A DNA stretch of 64,000 nt from Rubrivirga sp. SAORIC476 (GTDB taxonomy: Bacteria > Bacteroidota > Rhodothermia > Rhodothermales > Rubricoccaceae). The position numbers and the translations under genes were made by a program. Shown here one piece after another: positions 54,720 through 64,000 of the stretch. The first letter of the stretch is position 1. Every line of letters begins with the position of its first letter. The notes beneath the pieces are model-generated. The model ran no database searches and was not told the DNA's origin. It worked only from the letters and a program-made list of their open reading frames with translations. The stretch covers positions 929,209-993,208 of the forward strand of contig NZ_MVOI01000006.1 of assembly GCF_002283555.1 (NCBI RefSeq). The letters are read 5' to 3'.

Positions 54720-57700
54720 ATGCGCAAGGCGCTGTCGGTTCGTCTCCTCGCGGTTCTCGCCCTCGCTGGCTTGGGCGCCGGGCTGCCTGGGTGCAGCACC
54801 GGGTCTCCGCTGCACAGCCGGTACAACAACTTCCGGGCGTACTACAACACGTACTACAACGCCTCGCAGTCGCTGGAGGAGGGCGAGCGGGCGCTGGAGC
54901 GGTCGGCGGTCACGGTGGATCGCAACCAGCTCGTCTCGGTGTTCCCGGTCACGGCCAGCACGCAGACCAGCGGGCCGTTCCAGGACGCCATCGACAAGAG
55001 CGCCGAGCTGCTCCGCTCGCGCGCGACCTCCAAGTGGGCCGACGACGCGCTCATGGTGATCGGCAAGGCCTACTTCTACCAGCGCAACTTCGTCGGCGCC
55101 GAGCAGAAGTTCCGCGAGACGATGGCGGCGGCAGAGCTCGTGGAGGACCGTCGGCTGGGGGATGAGGCCCGCTTCTGGCTCGGGCGCACGTACGCTTCCG
55201 CCAACCGCTTCGACGATGGCGTCCTCGTCCTGGAGGAGGGACTGGCCGACGAGGGAGGCGACCGCTTCTGGCGGGCCCGGATGCAGCTGGCCCTCGGCGA
55301 GCTCTACGCCCGCGCGGGTCGCTGGGACGAGGCCGCTGGGACGCTCCGCGAGGGCGCTCCCGAAGAGGGCGACGCCGACATCGCAGCCCGCGCGTTCGTG
55401 CTCCTCGGTCAGGTCGAGGAGCACGCCGAGCGCTGGGACGAGGCCGCGGCGGCCTACACCGAAGCTCTCCGCCGCCGTCCGGACTACGAACTCTCGTACG
55501 CAGCCGAGGTGGGGCGTGCCCTCGTGGTCGGCATCGAGGCTGGGCGCACGGACGAGGCCCTCGCGGCCGTCCGCGCGATGCGGTCGGACGACAAGAACTA
55601 CGACCGGCGGGGTGAGCTGGCGCTCGTCGAGGCCCGGCTCCGCGCCGCGGCCGGCGAGACCCAGCGTGCGCGGTCTCTCTTCCGGGACGTGCTCTACGAC
55701 GAGGCGCTCGCCGGCCAGCGGGTGCGCGGGGAGACCCACTACCGCCTCGCCGAACTCTACCGCGATGCCATGGGCGACTATGTGCTCGCGTCGGCACACT
55801 TCGACACCGCCGCGACCGCACTCCGGGCGCCCATTACCGACGTCCGCCCCTCGCGTGGCGCGATCCTCGACGTGGCCGACGAGGCGCGGACCTACAACGC
55901 GCTCGCGGAGACGGCCCGCCGGATCGCCGAGGTGGACTCGCTGCTCGCCCTCGGCGATCTCTCCGACGAGGACTTCAGGGCGCGGATCGAGGAGATCGAG
56001 GCCGAGCGTCGTCGCGTCTTCATCGAGGAGCAGCGCCGCCTCGACGCTGCGCGAACGGCGCAGGCGTTCAGCGGCAGTGGCGGGCTGGGCAACGAGCAGA
56101 TCGGAGGGGGCCGTGTGGGTCAGGCCGCGGAGACACAAGCACAGCAAGCGCAGGCCGCGAACGGTGATGCCGGGTTCCTCGCGCACCGGGTCCCGGCCTC
56201 CGTGCAGGCAGGTCTGATCGCCTTCGAGCAGACCTGGGGCGACCGGCCCCTGGTGCCCAACTGGCGGCGGCGCGCTGCCCTCCAGGCGGGCGACGCCGCG
56301 TCGGCGCGGGGCGTGATCGGGAACGAGGTGGCTCGACGGGCGGGCAGCATTGGCGGGCCGCCGCCGCTGGACCTTTCGTCGGTTCCCCGGACGCCAGCGC
56401 GGCGGGCGGAGGCCGTGGCCTCGTTGGCCGGGCTCCGCTACGAACTGGCCAACGCGTTCTTCCTCTCCATCAACCGGGCCGACACCGCGGCGGCGCTCTA
56501 CCGCACGATCCTCGCCGAGACGCCCGACCTGCCCGTGGCCGTCCGCGCACGCTACGCGCTGGCGGAGATCGAGCGCGAGGCGGGCCGAGACGACGTGGCG
56601 CGTCCGCTCTACGAGGCGGTCGCCGCGGCCGACTCGTCGGCGCTCCGCCAGGCCTCCCTGGTCCGCCTCGGGCGGGCGTCCGCAGACGAGGGGGAGGCGG
56701 TGGTCGAAACCTCCGCGGCCTACGACGCCGCCCGCCGGCTGTGGGTCGGCGGAGACCCGCTCGCGGGCGCCGAGGCGTTCGTCGCGCTGGGCGACGCGAA
56801 CCCCGACGACGCCGATGCCCCGCGGGCCTACCTCGCCGCCGCCGTCGCGTACGTGGAGTGGGCCGGGCGGGACTCGCTCGCCCTCGTGCGCCCCTTCCCC
56901 GACTCGCTGGTGTCGACGGTGCTCCTCGCCGTCGCCGATTCGCTGGCTCAGATCGAGACCGCGGCGGCGCTCGAGGCTGCGGCGCTCGAAGCAGCGACCT
57001 CGACCGTTGAGCCGGACGCCGCCGAGACTGGAGCGGAGACTCCCGAGGCAGACGACCTCGAGGAAAACGTGGACCCTGTCTCCCCGTCCCAGGAGCGCCG
57101 CATCCTTGAGGAGGGCATGTCTGATGACGCGCCGCGCCCACTGGCCGACCCGGACGATCTGGACCTCTCGCCGGAGGACCGCGCGTTGATGCAGGCGCGT
57201 CGGCAGGTGGACGACGAGCCACTGGACGACGAGGTGTCGCGTCCTCGTTCCGCACCGGCGGTCGACGACGATGTGGTGCCGCGACGAGAGACCGAGACTG
57301 CCGTCGACGACGAAGCCCCCATCCTTCGCCGGAACCCGGCGGCACGGCGCAGACAGGCTCCGGCTGCGACTCCGGTCGCCGCCGCCGCCCCGCCGCCGTC
57401 TGCGGAGCCACCGTCGGCACTCCGGGCCCTTCCCGTCCCCGATTCCACCTCGTTCACGCTCCGCCACCACCTGCGCGGACTGGTCGCTCGCTACCCTGGC
57501 TCGCCCTACGCGGAGCGCGCCACCGGACTCATCGCGCGCCTGCCCGCGCTGCCCGAGATTCAACTCCCTGTGCTGTCCGACACGCTTCGGACGGACTCCC
57601 TCTCCGTTCCGGATGGCCTGGAAGCGTCTCTGCCCGACTCCTCGGTCGGCCCGGCCGATTCCGTGCAGGTGGACCCCGACGACCCGGTCCTTGCAGAGGA

Positions 57701-58082
57701 CCCGGTCGAGGAGACGCTCGACGGCGACAGAGAACCCGAGGAGGAGGTTGCAGAGCCGGTGGCCGCCGCGTCCAACACCGGGCTCCGCAGCTCCGAGCCG
57801 ATTGATCCTTCGCTCGGCGGCTTCACGTGGCGCGTGCGAACCCTCTCGATCCCGGACGAGGGCACCCAGATGGTCCGCGTGCTGAAGGAAGCGGGATTCC
57901 GGGCGGCCATCTTGCGCGACGAGGGCAACACGAGCTTCACAGTGGCGCTGGGCCAGTTCGACGATGCCGAGCAGGCCGAGGCAGCGCGCGACGGCCTGCC
58001 CGCCTGGGCTCGACTGCGCGGTGAGGTGATCGCGCTCTCCGGATTCACCGTCGTTCCCGAGAACGACGTGGACGGACCGTAA
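54720..58082 (+). CDS. PorW/SprE-like TPR lipoprotein with C-terminal SPOR domain
   Basis: 1120 residues. Lipobox LPGC, lipid Cys25. Directly after it comes LHSRYNNFRAYYNTYYNASQSLEEGERALE, which resembles the N-terminus of PorW/SprE, the lipoprotein of the type IX secretion and gliding machinery that links PorKN to the rest of the motor. Many TPR-like helical repeats follow (about 80-730), then a long disordered acidic/Pro-rich stretch (about 750-1030). The C-terminal SPOR-type domain is at about 1035-1117 (FTWRVRTLSIPDEGT...VALGQFDDAEQAEAARDGLP), which would bind denuded peptidoglycan glycans. The ATG at 54720 is preferred over the GTG at 54711. It may share transcription with ftsH 170 bases downstream. 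Confidence 0.75.
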   Translation: MRKALSVRLLAVLALAGLGAGLPGCSTGSPLHSRYNNFRAYYNTYYNASQSLEEGERALERSAVTVDRNQLVSVFPVTASTQTSGPFQDAIDKSAELLRSRATSKWADDALMVIGKAYFYQRNFVGAEQKFRETMAAAELVEDRRLGDEARFWLGRTYASANRFDDGVLVLEEGLADEGGDRFWRARMQLALGELYARAGRWDEAAGTLREGAPEEGDADIAARAFVLLGQVEEHAERWDEAAAAYTEALRRRPDYELSYAAEVGRALVVGIEAGRTDEALAAVRAMRSDDKNYDRRGELALVEARLRAAAGETQRARSLFRDVLYDEALAGQRVRGETHYRLAELYRDAMGDYVLASAHFDTAATALRAPITDVRPSRGAILDVADEARTYNALAETARRIAEVDSLLALGDLSDEDFRARIEEIEAERRRVFIEEQRRLDAARTAQAFSGSGGLGNEQIGGGRVGQAAETQAQQAQAANGDAGFLAHRVPASVQAGLIAFEQTWGDRPLVPNWRRRAALQAGDAASARGVIGNEVARRAGSIGGPPPLDLSSVPRTPARRAEAVASLAGLRYELANAFFLSINRADTAAALYRTILAETPDLPVAVRARYALAEIEREAGRDDVARPLYEAVAAADSSALRQASLVRLGRASADEGEAVVETSAAYDAARRLWVGGDPLAGAEAFVALGDANPDDADAPRAYLAAAVAYVEWAGRDSLALVRPFPDSLVSTVLLAVADSLAQIETAAALEAAALEAATSTVEPDAAETGAETPEADDLEENVDPVSPSQERRILEEGMSDDAPRPLADPDDLDLSPEDRALMQARRQVDDEPLDDEVSRPRSAPAVDDDVVPRRETETAVDDEAPILRRNPAARRRQAPAATPVAAAAPPPSAEPPSALRALPVPDSTSFTLRHHLRGLVARYPGSPYAERATGLIARLPALPEIQLPVLSDTLRTDSLSVPDGLEASLPDSSVGPADSVQVDPDDPVLAEDPVEETLDGDREPEEEVAEPVAAASNTGLRSSEPIDPSLGGFTWRVRTLSIPDEGTQMVRVLKEAGFRAAILRDEGNTSFTVALGQFDDAEQAEAARDGLPAWARLRGEVIALSGFTVVPENDVDGP

Positions 58083-58252
58083 CCCGACGCGCGTTCGTCC
58101 GAACCCGGGTCGGGATCGTCGCAGGGCGTCGGATGGTTCGGCGCTCGACCGCGATCTAGGAACCTCCCCCATGGGGTCGGGTATCGCCCCCCTTTGTCCA
58201 AATCCGTTTGCGTGGCATCGCCCGCGCCCGCGCTCAGCGCGCACGTCTTCCT

Positions 58253-60373
<2,121 letters not shown>

Positions 60374-60398
60374 GCGACAGTCTGATCGCGCGATTCAC

Positions 60399-60433
60399 AA
60401 GGCTCGTCCGCTGCACGCGGACGGGCCTTTCGT
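60399..60433 (+). terminator. Rho-independent terminator after ftsH
   Basis: AAGGCTCGTCCGC (60399-60411) pairs with GCGGACGGGCCTT (60417-60429), with one G-U pair and a five-base loop, followed by a short T-rich stretch. Confidence 0.8.
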
Positions 60434-60587
60434 GTATAGAGGGGAAGATGGAGGCAACTGGCAGCGTGCCGTGAGGATCGGATCAAGCGTGATCTGTCGG
60501 TCTGTATCGGCTGCTGTGCTCCACACAGGCTTCGTCCTCTGGGCCCTGGAATCGCAGGTCTCGCCATGGATTGTGAAGGTCCGGGCA

Positions 60588-60617
60588 TTGGGGATGGGGG
60601 GAGGAGTCGGTACGTTG
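60588..60617 (+). promoter_or_regulatory. Predicted promoter of the str operon
   Basis: A -33 TTG (60588-60590) and a -7 TACGTTG (60611-60617) separated by 20 bases match the Bacteroidota promoter layout TTG-N(about 19-20)-TAnnTTTG. This is the only site in the window where I can see both parts. The leader to rpsL would be about 60 bases. Confidence 0.5.
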
Positions 60618-60682
60618 AGGGTTCGATTCTCGCGTGCCGGCCGGTCGCCGCGCCCGCATCAACCAGACCTGACCGCACCGCT

Positions 60683-61057
60683 GTGCCTACGATCAACCAA
60701 CTCGTCCGGAAGGGCCGCAAGCCCAAGCGCAAGACCTCCGGGTCGATCGCTCTCCAGGGCAACCCGCAGCGCCGTGGCGTCTGCACCCGCGTGTACACGA
60801 CGACGCCGAAGAAGCCGAACTCGGCCCTCCGCAAGGTCGCCAAGGTCCGCCTGACGAACGGCTACGAAGTCATCGCCTACATCCCGGGCGAGGGCCACAA
60901 CCTCCAGGAGCACTCGATCGTGCTCGTCCGTGGTGGCGGCGCCAAGGACCTCCCGGGCGTGAAGTACCACATTGTCCGTGGCGCGCTCGACACGGCCGGC
61001 GTCGCCGACCGGCGGAAGTCCCGCTCGAAGTACGGCGCCAAGAAGCCGAAGAGCTAA
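60683..61057 (+). CDS. rpsL: 30S ribosomal protein S12
   Basis: 124 residues from the GTG at 60683 ([12 protein letters not shown] is the universal N-terminus). [22 protein letters not shown] and [13 protein letters not shown] are the decoding-centre loops; the lysines associated with streptomycin sensitivity are present. First gene of the str operon, before rpsG, fusA and tuf. An ATG at 60566 in frame is rejected because the extension has no family counterpart. Confidence 0.97.
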   Translation: MPTINQLVRKGRKPKRKTSGSIALQGNPQRRGVCTRVYTTTPKKPNSALRKVAKVRLTNGYEVIAYIPGEGHNLQEHSIVLVRGGGAKDLPGVKYHIVRGALDTAGVADRRKSRSKYGAKKPKS

Positions 61058-61069
61058 GCCGTCGCCTGT

Positions 61070-61099
61070 CAGCACGCCGCCCGTTTTGGGGGCGTGCTG
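61070..61099 (+). terminator. Hairpin in the rpsL-rpsG spacer
   Basis: CAGCACGCC (61070-61078) pairs with GGCGTGCTG (61091-61099) around GCCCGTTTTGGG, which can extend the stem. It lies within the operon, so it may be an attenuator, a processing site or a ribosomal-protein binding structure rather than a full terminator. Confidence 0.45.
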
Positions 61100-61121
61100 C
61101 AGTTCGACGCTCCCCGTCCAC

Positions 61122-61150
61122 GCTGATCGCTGACAAGCTGATCGCTGACA
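61122..61150. repeat. Direct repeat in the rpsL-rpsG spacer
   Basis: GCTGATCGCTGACA occurs at 61122-61135 and 61137-61150, one base apart, ending 11 bases before the rpsG ATG. Confidence 0.8.
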
Positions 61151-61161
61151 GCTAGAAACCC

Positions 61162-61632
61162 ATGCGCAGGAAGCAAGCAGAAAAGCGGATCCCCACCCCG
61201 GACCCGATCTACGGTGACGTCACCGTCGCCAAGTTCATCGCCGCCGTCATGCGCGACGGCAAGAAGTCCGTGGCCCAGGGCCTCGTCTACGGCGCCTTCG
61301 ACTTGGTCGAGGAGCGCATCGGCGAGCCCGGCGTCGAGGTCTTCCGCCAGGCGCTGACCAACGCGGCCCCGCTGGTCGAGGTCCGCAGCCGCCGCGTCGG
61401 TGGCGCGACCTACCAGGTGCCGATCGAGGTCCGCCCCGAGCGGCGCACCTCGCTCGCGTTCCGCTGGCTCCTCCAGTACGCCAAGGCCCGCGGCGACAAG
61501 TCGATGGCCAACCGCCTCGCAGCCGAGCTCATCGCCGCCTCGCGCGGTGAGGGCGGCGCTGTCAAGAAGAAGGACGACACGCACCGCATGGCCGAGGCCA
61601 ACAAGGCGTTCGCTCACTTCGCCCGCTTCTAA
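61162..61632 (+). CDS. rpsG: 30S ribosomal protein S7
   Basis: 156 residues, standard length. [38 protein letters not shown] is the S7 N-terminal rRNA-binding part; [22 protein letters not shown] and the C-terminal [16 protein letters not shown] are conserved. Primary assembly protein of the 30S head. Second gene of the str operon; the 104-base spacer upstream holds a hairpin and a direct repeat. Confidence 0.97.
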   Translation: MRRKQAEKRIPTPDPIYGDVTVAKFIAAVMRDGKKSVAQGLVYGAFDLVEERIGEPGVEVFRQALTNAAPLVEVRSRRVGGATYQVPIEVRPERRTSLAFRWLLQYAKARGDKSMANRLAAELIAASRGEGGAVKKKDDTHRMAEANKAFAHFARF

Positions 61633-61711
61633 CCGAACCGTCATACGCGCTTCCGCCTCTGGGTGAGACTGGCGCGTTTCCTCGGCTCCCCCCCCGAACC
61701 GACGACCTCCA

Positions 61712-63811
61712 ATGGCCGACCTCCAAGGCAAGACCTTTTCGCTCGCCAAGACCCGAAACATCGGGATCTCGGCGCACATCGACGCGGGCAAGACCACGAC
61801 GACCGAGCGCATCCTGTACTACACCGGCAAGACGCACCGGATCGGCGAGGTCCACGAGGGCGGCGCCACGATGGACTGGATGGAGCAGGAGAAGGAGCGT
61901 GGCATCACCATCACCTCGGCGGCGACGACCGCGGAGTGGAAGGGCCACCGCATCAACATCATCGACACCCCCGGCCACGTCGACTTCACCGTCGAGGTGG
62001 AGCGCTCGCTGCGCGTGCTCGACGGCGCGGTCGCGCTGTTCTGCTCGGTTGGCGGCGTGGAGCCCCAGTCCGAGACGGTCTGGCGGCAGATGGACAAGTA
62101 CCACGTCCCCCGTATCGCGTTCGTCAACAAGATGGACCGCACGGGCGCCAACTTCGAGAACGCGGTCCAGATGATGAAGGACCGCCTTGGCGCCAACGCC
62201 GTCCCGGTCCAGATTCCGATCGGCGACGGGGAGATGTTCCGTGGTCACATCGACCTGATCACGATGAAGGCGTTCATCTTCGATGACGCCACGCAGGGCT
62301 CGACCTGGGACGAGGTGGACGTTCCGGCCGACCTCGCGCCGACCGCCAAGAAAGCCCGCATCGTGCTGCTCGAGGCCGTCGCCGAGCACAACGACGAGCT
62401 TCTCATGATGTACCTCGAAGGGGAGGAGCTTCCCGTCGAGACCGTGAAGGAGACCGTCCGCGAGGCCGTGCTCTCGATGGACATCACGCCGGTCTTCTGC
62501 GGCTCGGCCTTCAAGAACAAGGGCGTTCAGCAGCTGCTCGACGGCATCATCGACTACCTCCCGTCGCCGCACGACGTGCCGCCGATGGAGGGCCACAAGC
62601 CGCGCACCGAGGACATCGTCATCCGCGAGGCCGACCCGGCCGAGCCGTTCGCGGCCATCGCGTTTAAGATCGCGACCGACCCCTACGTCGGCCGGATCAC
62701 GTTCGCCCGTGTCTACTCGGGCACGCTGAACAAGGGAGATGCGCTCATCAACGCGACCACCGAGAAGAAGGAGCGCGCCGGTCGCCTCCTCTTCATGCAC
62801 GCCAACACACGTGAGGATGTCGAGTCGGTCAAGGCCGGTGACATCTGCGCCATCGTGGGCCTGAAGGACACCAAGACTGGCGACACGCTCTGTGACCCCG
62901 ACGCGCCCGTCGTGCTCGAGGCCATGGACTTCCCCGAGCCGGTCATCAAGATCGCGATCGAGCCGAAGACCAAGGCTGACATCGACAAGCTCTCGGTCGG
63001 GCTCCAGAAGCTGGCCGAGGAGGACCCGACCTTCAAGGTGTCCTCGGATGAGGAGACCGGTCAGACCCTGATCGCGGGCATGGGCGAGCTCCACCTCGAG
63101 ATCATCGTGGACCGCCTCAAGCGCGAGTTCAAGGTCGAGGCCAACGTCGGCGAGCCCCAGGTGTCGTACCGCGAGGCCATCCGCAAGTCGGTGGAGCACG
63201 CGTACACGCACAAGAAGCAGTCCGGCGGTCGCGGCCAGTTCGCGCACGTCGAGATCGAGTTCTCGCCCGCCGAGCCCGGCACCGAAGGCCTCGAGTTCAT
63301 CGACGAGATCAAGGGCGGCGCCATCCCGCGCGAGTTCATCTCGTCGGTCCAGAAGGGCATCGAGAGCGCCCTCGACCAGGGTCCGCTCGCGGGCTACCCG
63401 ATGGAGGCCATCCGCGCCCGTCTCTACGACGGCAAGTTCCACAACGTCGACTCCGACCAGCTCTCGTTCGAGATCGCCGGCCGCATGGCGATGCGTGAGG
63501 CGACGCGCCGCGCGAGCCCCGTCATCATGGAGCCGATCATGAAGGTCGAGGTCATCACGCCCGAGGAGTACATGGGCGACGTGATCGGCGACCTGTCCTC
63601 CCGGCGCGGTCGGATCGAGGGCATGGGCCAGCGCGGCGACGCGCAGGTCGTGGACGCCTTCGTCCCGCTCTCGGAGATGTTCGGGTACTCCACCGACCTC
63701 CGTTCCAACACGCAGGGCCGGGCCATCTACTCGATGCAGTTCGACCACTACGAGGAGGTCCCGACCTCCATCGCCGAGGAGATCGCAGCCGCCGGCAAGG
63801 CCGCCGCGTAG
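61712..63811 (+). CDS. fusA: Elongation factor G
   Basis: 699 residues. GTPase that drives translocation. G1 [15 protein letters not shown], switch region [15 protein letters not shown]3 [10 protein letters not shown]4 NKMDRTGA. Domain IV has the conserved [15 protein letters not shown], and domain V ends with [19 protein letters not shown]. Complete and typical. 79 bases after rpsG and 36 before tuf in the str operon. Confidence 0.97.
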   Translation: MADLQGKTFSLAKTRNIGISAHIDAGKTTTTERILYYTGKTHRIGEVHEGGATMDWMEQEKERGITITSAATTAEWKGHRINIIDTPGHVDFTVEVERSLRVLDGAVALFCSVGGVEPQSETVWRQMDKYHVPRIAFVNKMDRTGANFENAVQMMKDRLGANAVPVQIPIGDGEMFRGHIDLITMKAFIFDDATQGSTWDEVDVPADLAPTAKKARIVLLEAVAEHNDELLMMYLEGEELPVETVKETVREAVLSMDITPVFCGSAFKNKGVQQLLDGIIDYLPSPHDVPPMEGHKPRTEDIVIREADPAEPFAAIAFKIATDPYVGRITFARVYSGTLNKGDALINATTEKKERAGRLLFMHANTREDVESVKAGDICAIVGLKDTKTGDTLCDPDAPVVLEAMDFPEPVIKIAIEPKTKADIDKLSVGLQKLAEEDPTFKVSSDEETGQTLIAGMGELHLEIIVDRLKREFKVEANVGEPQVSYREAIRKSVEHAYTHKKQSGGRGQFAHVEIEFSPAEPGTEGLEFIDEIKGGAIPREFISSVQKGIESALDQGPLAGYPMEAIRARLYDGKFHNVDSDQLSFEIAGRMAMREATRRASPVIMEPIMKVEVITPEEYMGDVIGDLSSRRGRIEGMGQRGDAQVVDAFVPLSEMFGYSTDLRSNTQGRAIYSMQFDHYEEVPTSIAEEIAAAGKAAA

Positions 63812-63847
63812 CCCGCCCCAGATTCACACCCCAAGACCAACAACACC

Positions 63848-64000
63848 ATGGCTAAGGAGCAATTCCAGCGGAACAAGCCCCACGTGAACGTGGGCACGAT
63901 CGGCCACGTCGACCACGGCAAGACGACGCTGACGGCGGCGATCACGAAGGTGCTCGCCGAGAAGTCGGGCGGCGTCGCCAAGGGCTTCGACGAGATCGAC
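63848..64000 (+). CDS. tuf: Elongation factor Tu, N-terminal part
   Basis: First 51 codons of EF-Tu; the rest is beyond the right edge. [19 protein letters not shown], then [19 protein letters not shown], is the conserved start with the P-loop GHVDHGKT. Last gene of the str operon in view. Confidence 0.97.
   Translation, partial: MAKEQFQRNKPHVNVGTIGHVDHGKTTLTAAITKVLAEKSGGVAKGFDEID

Larger units (their letters stand above)
60374..60682. other. 309-base region between ftsH and rpsL
   Basis: No protein or RNA gene is supported. It contains the ftsH terminator and the probable str-operon promoter (TTG at 60588-60590, 20-base spacer, TACGTTG at 60611-60617). A TTCGATT sequence at 60622-60628 looks like a tRNA T-loop, but no other arms are present. 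Confidence 0.55.

Noticed and set aside
54444..58244. 1266-codon antisense frame across the PorW-like gene
   Set aside because: No signal peptide or domain; it is a mirror of the TPR repeat gene.
60611..60640. tRNA-like T-arm (GGTTCGATTC)
   Set aside because: The T-stem has mismatches, and I find no D-arm, anticodon arm or acceptor stem in the right positions.

Overview
The window is high-GC chromosomal DNA (about 70% G+C by eye) from a member of the Bacteroidota/Rhodothermota side of the tree. The best guess is a marine Rhodothermales/Rubricoccaceae-type bacterium. The support is: two secreted proteins with type IX secretion (T9SS)-type C-terminal sorting domains; a PorW/SprE-like lipoprotein; TAnnTTTG-like promoter elements typical of Bacteroidota instead of TATAAT; weak Shine-Dalgarno sequences; and a gene repertoire (sdh, Wzx/Wzy surface polysaccharide, a MoxR/DUF58 cluster) normal for that group. 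The taxonomic call is inference.

Layout. 1-3187 (minus): sdhCDAB, with sdhB cut by the window edge. 3349-9483 (plus): an ECF sigma factor, a Ser/Thr kinase with TPRs, and a secreted protein whose N-terminal half resembles the pore-forming core of anthrax protective antigen, followed by Asp-box propeller repeats and a T9SS sorting domain. 9557-10708 (minus): citrate synthase. 11449-18788 (plus): RNase E/G with a roughly 490-residue charged insertion, a small unknown, an MBL-fold hydrolase, a GNAT, aroQ and murJ. 18925-22007: M48 lipoprotein protease, two secreted or lipoprotein unknowns (minus) and queA. 22270-31554: a surface polysaccharide cluster (Wzz/BY-kinase, short SLBB protein, Wzx, Wzy/ligase, three glycosyltransferases). 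31677-38592: SpoIIM-like, membrane protein, DUF4129, DUF4350, MoxR, DUF58. 38870-46588: thermolysin-like T9SS cargo, thioredoxin-domain YyaL-type protein, formate/nitrite-type channel, DUF4097 and DUF4382 proteins. 46666-50163: cyclophilin (minus), then glycogen genes glgA and glgC. 50210-51943: a strikingly AT-rich AIPR-family gene with an Mrr-like nuclease motif, a probable horizontally acquired phage-defence gene. 51940-54510: ABM monooxygenase, moeA, SCP2 protein and an unknown. 54720-60373: PorW/SprE-like TPR-SPOR lipoprotein and ftsH. 60683-64000: the str operon rpsL-rpsG-fusA-tuf, with tuf cut by the edge.

How it works together: most of the window is core metabolism and translation. 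The accessory interest lies in three places. The sigma/kinase/PA-like unit at 3349-9483 is the best candidate for an undescribed secreted system. The AT-rich AIPR islet lies between glgC and an ABM gene. RNase E/G has an unusual architecture. The T9SS-type cargo genes and the PorW-like gene point to a functional type IX pathway that would export the PA-like protein and the metalloprotease.

All assignments come from reading translated sequence against remembered family features. No database search was run.
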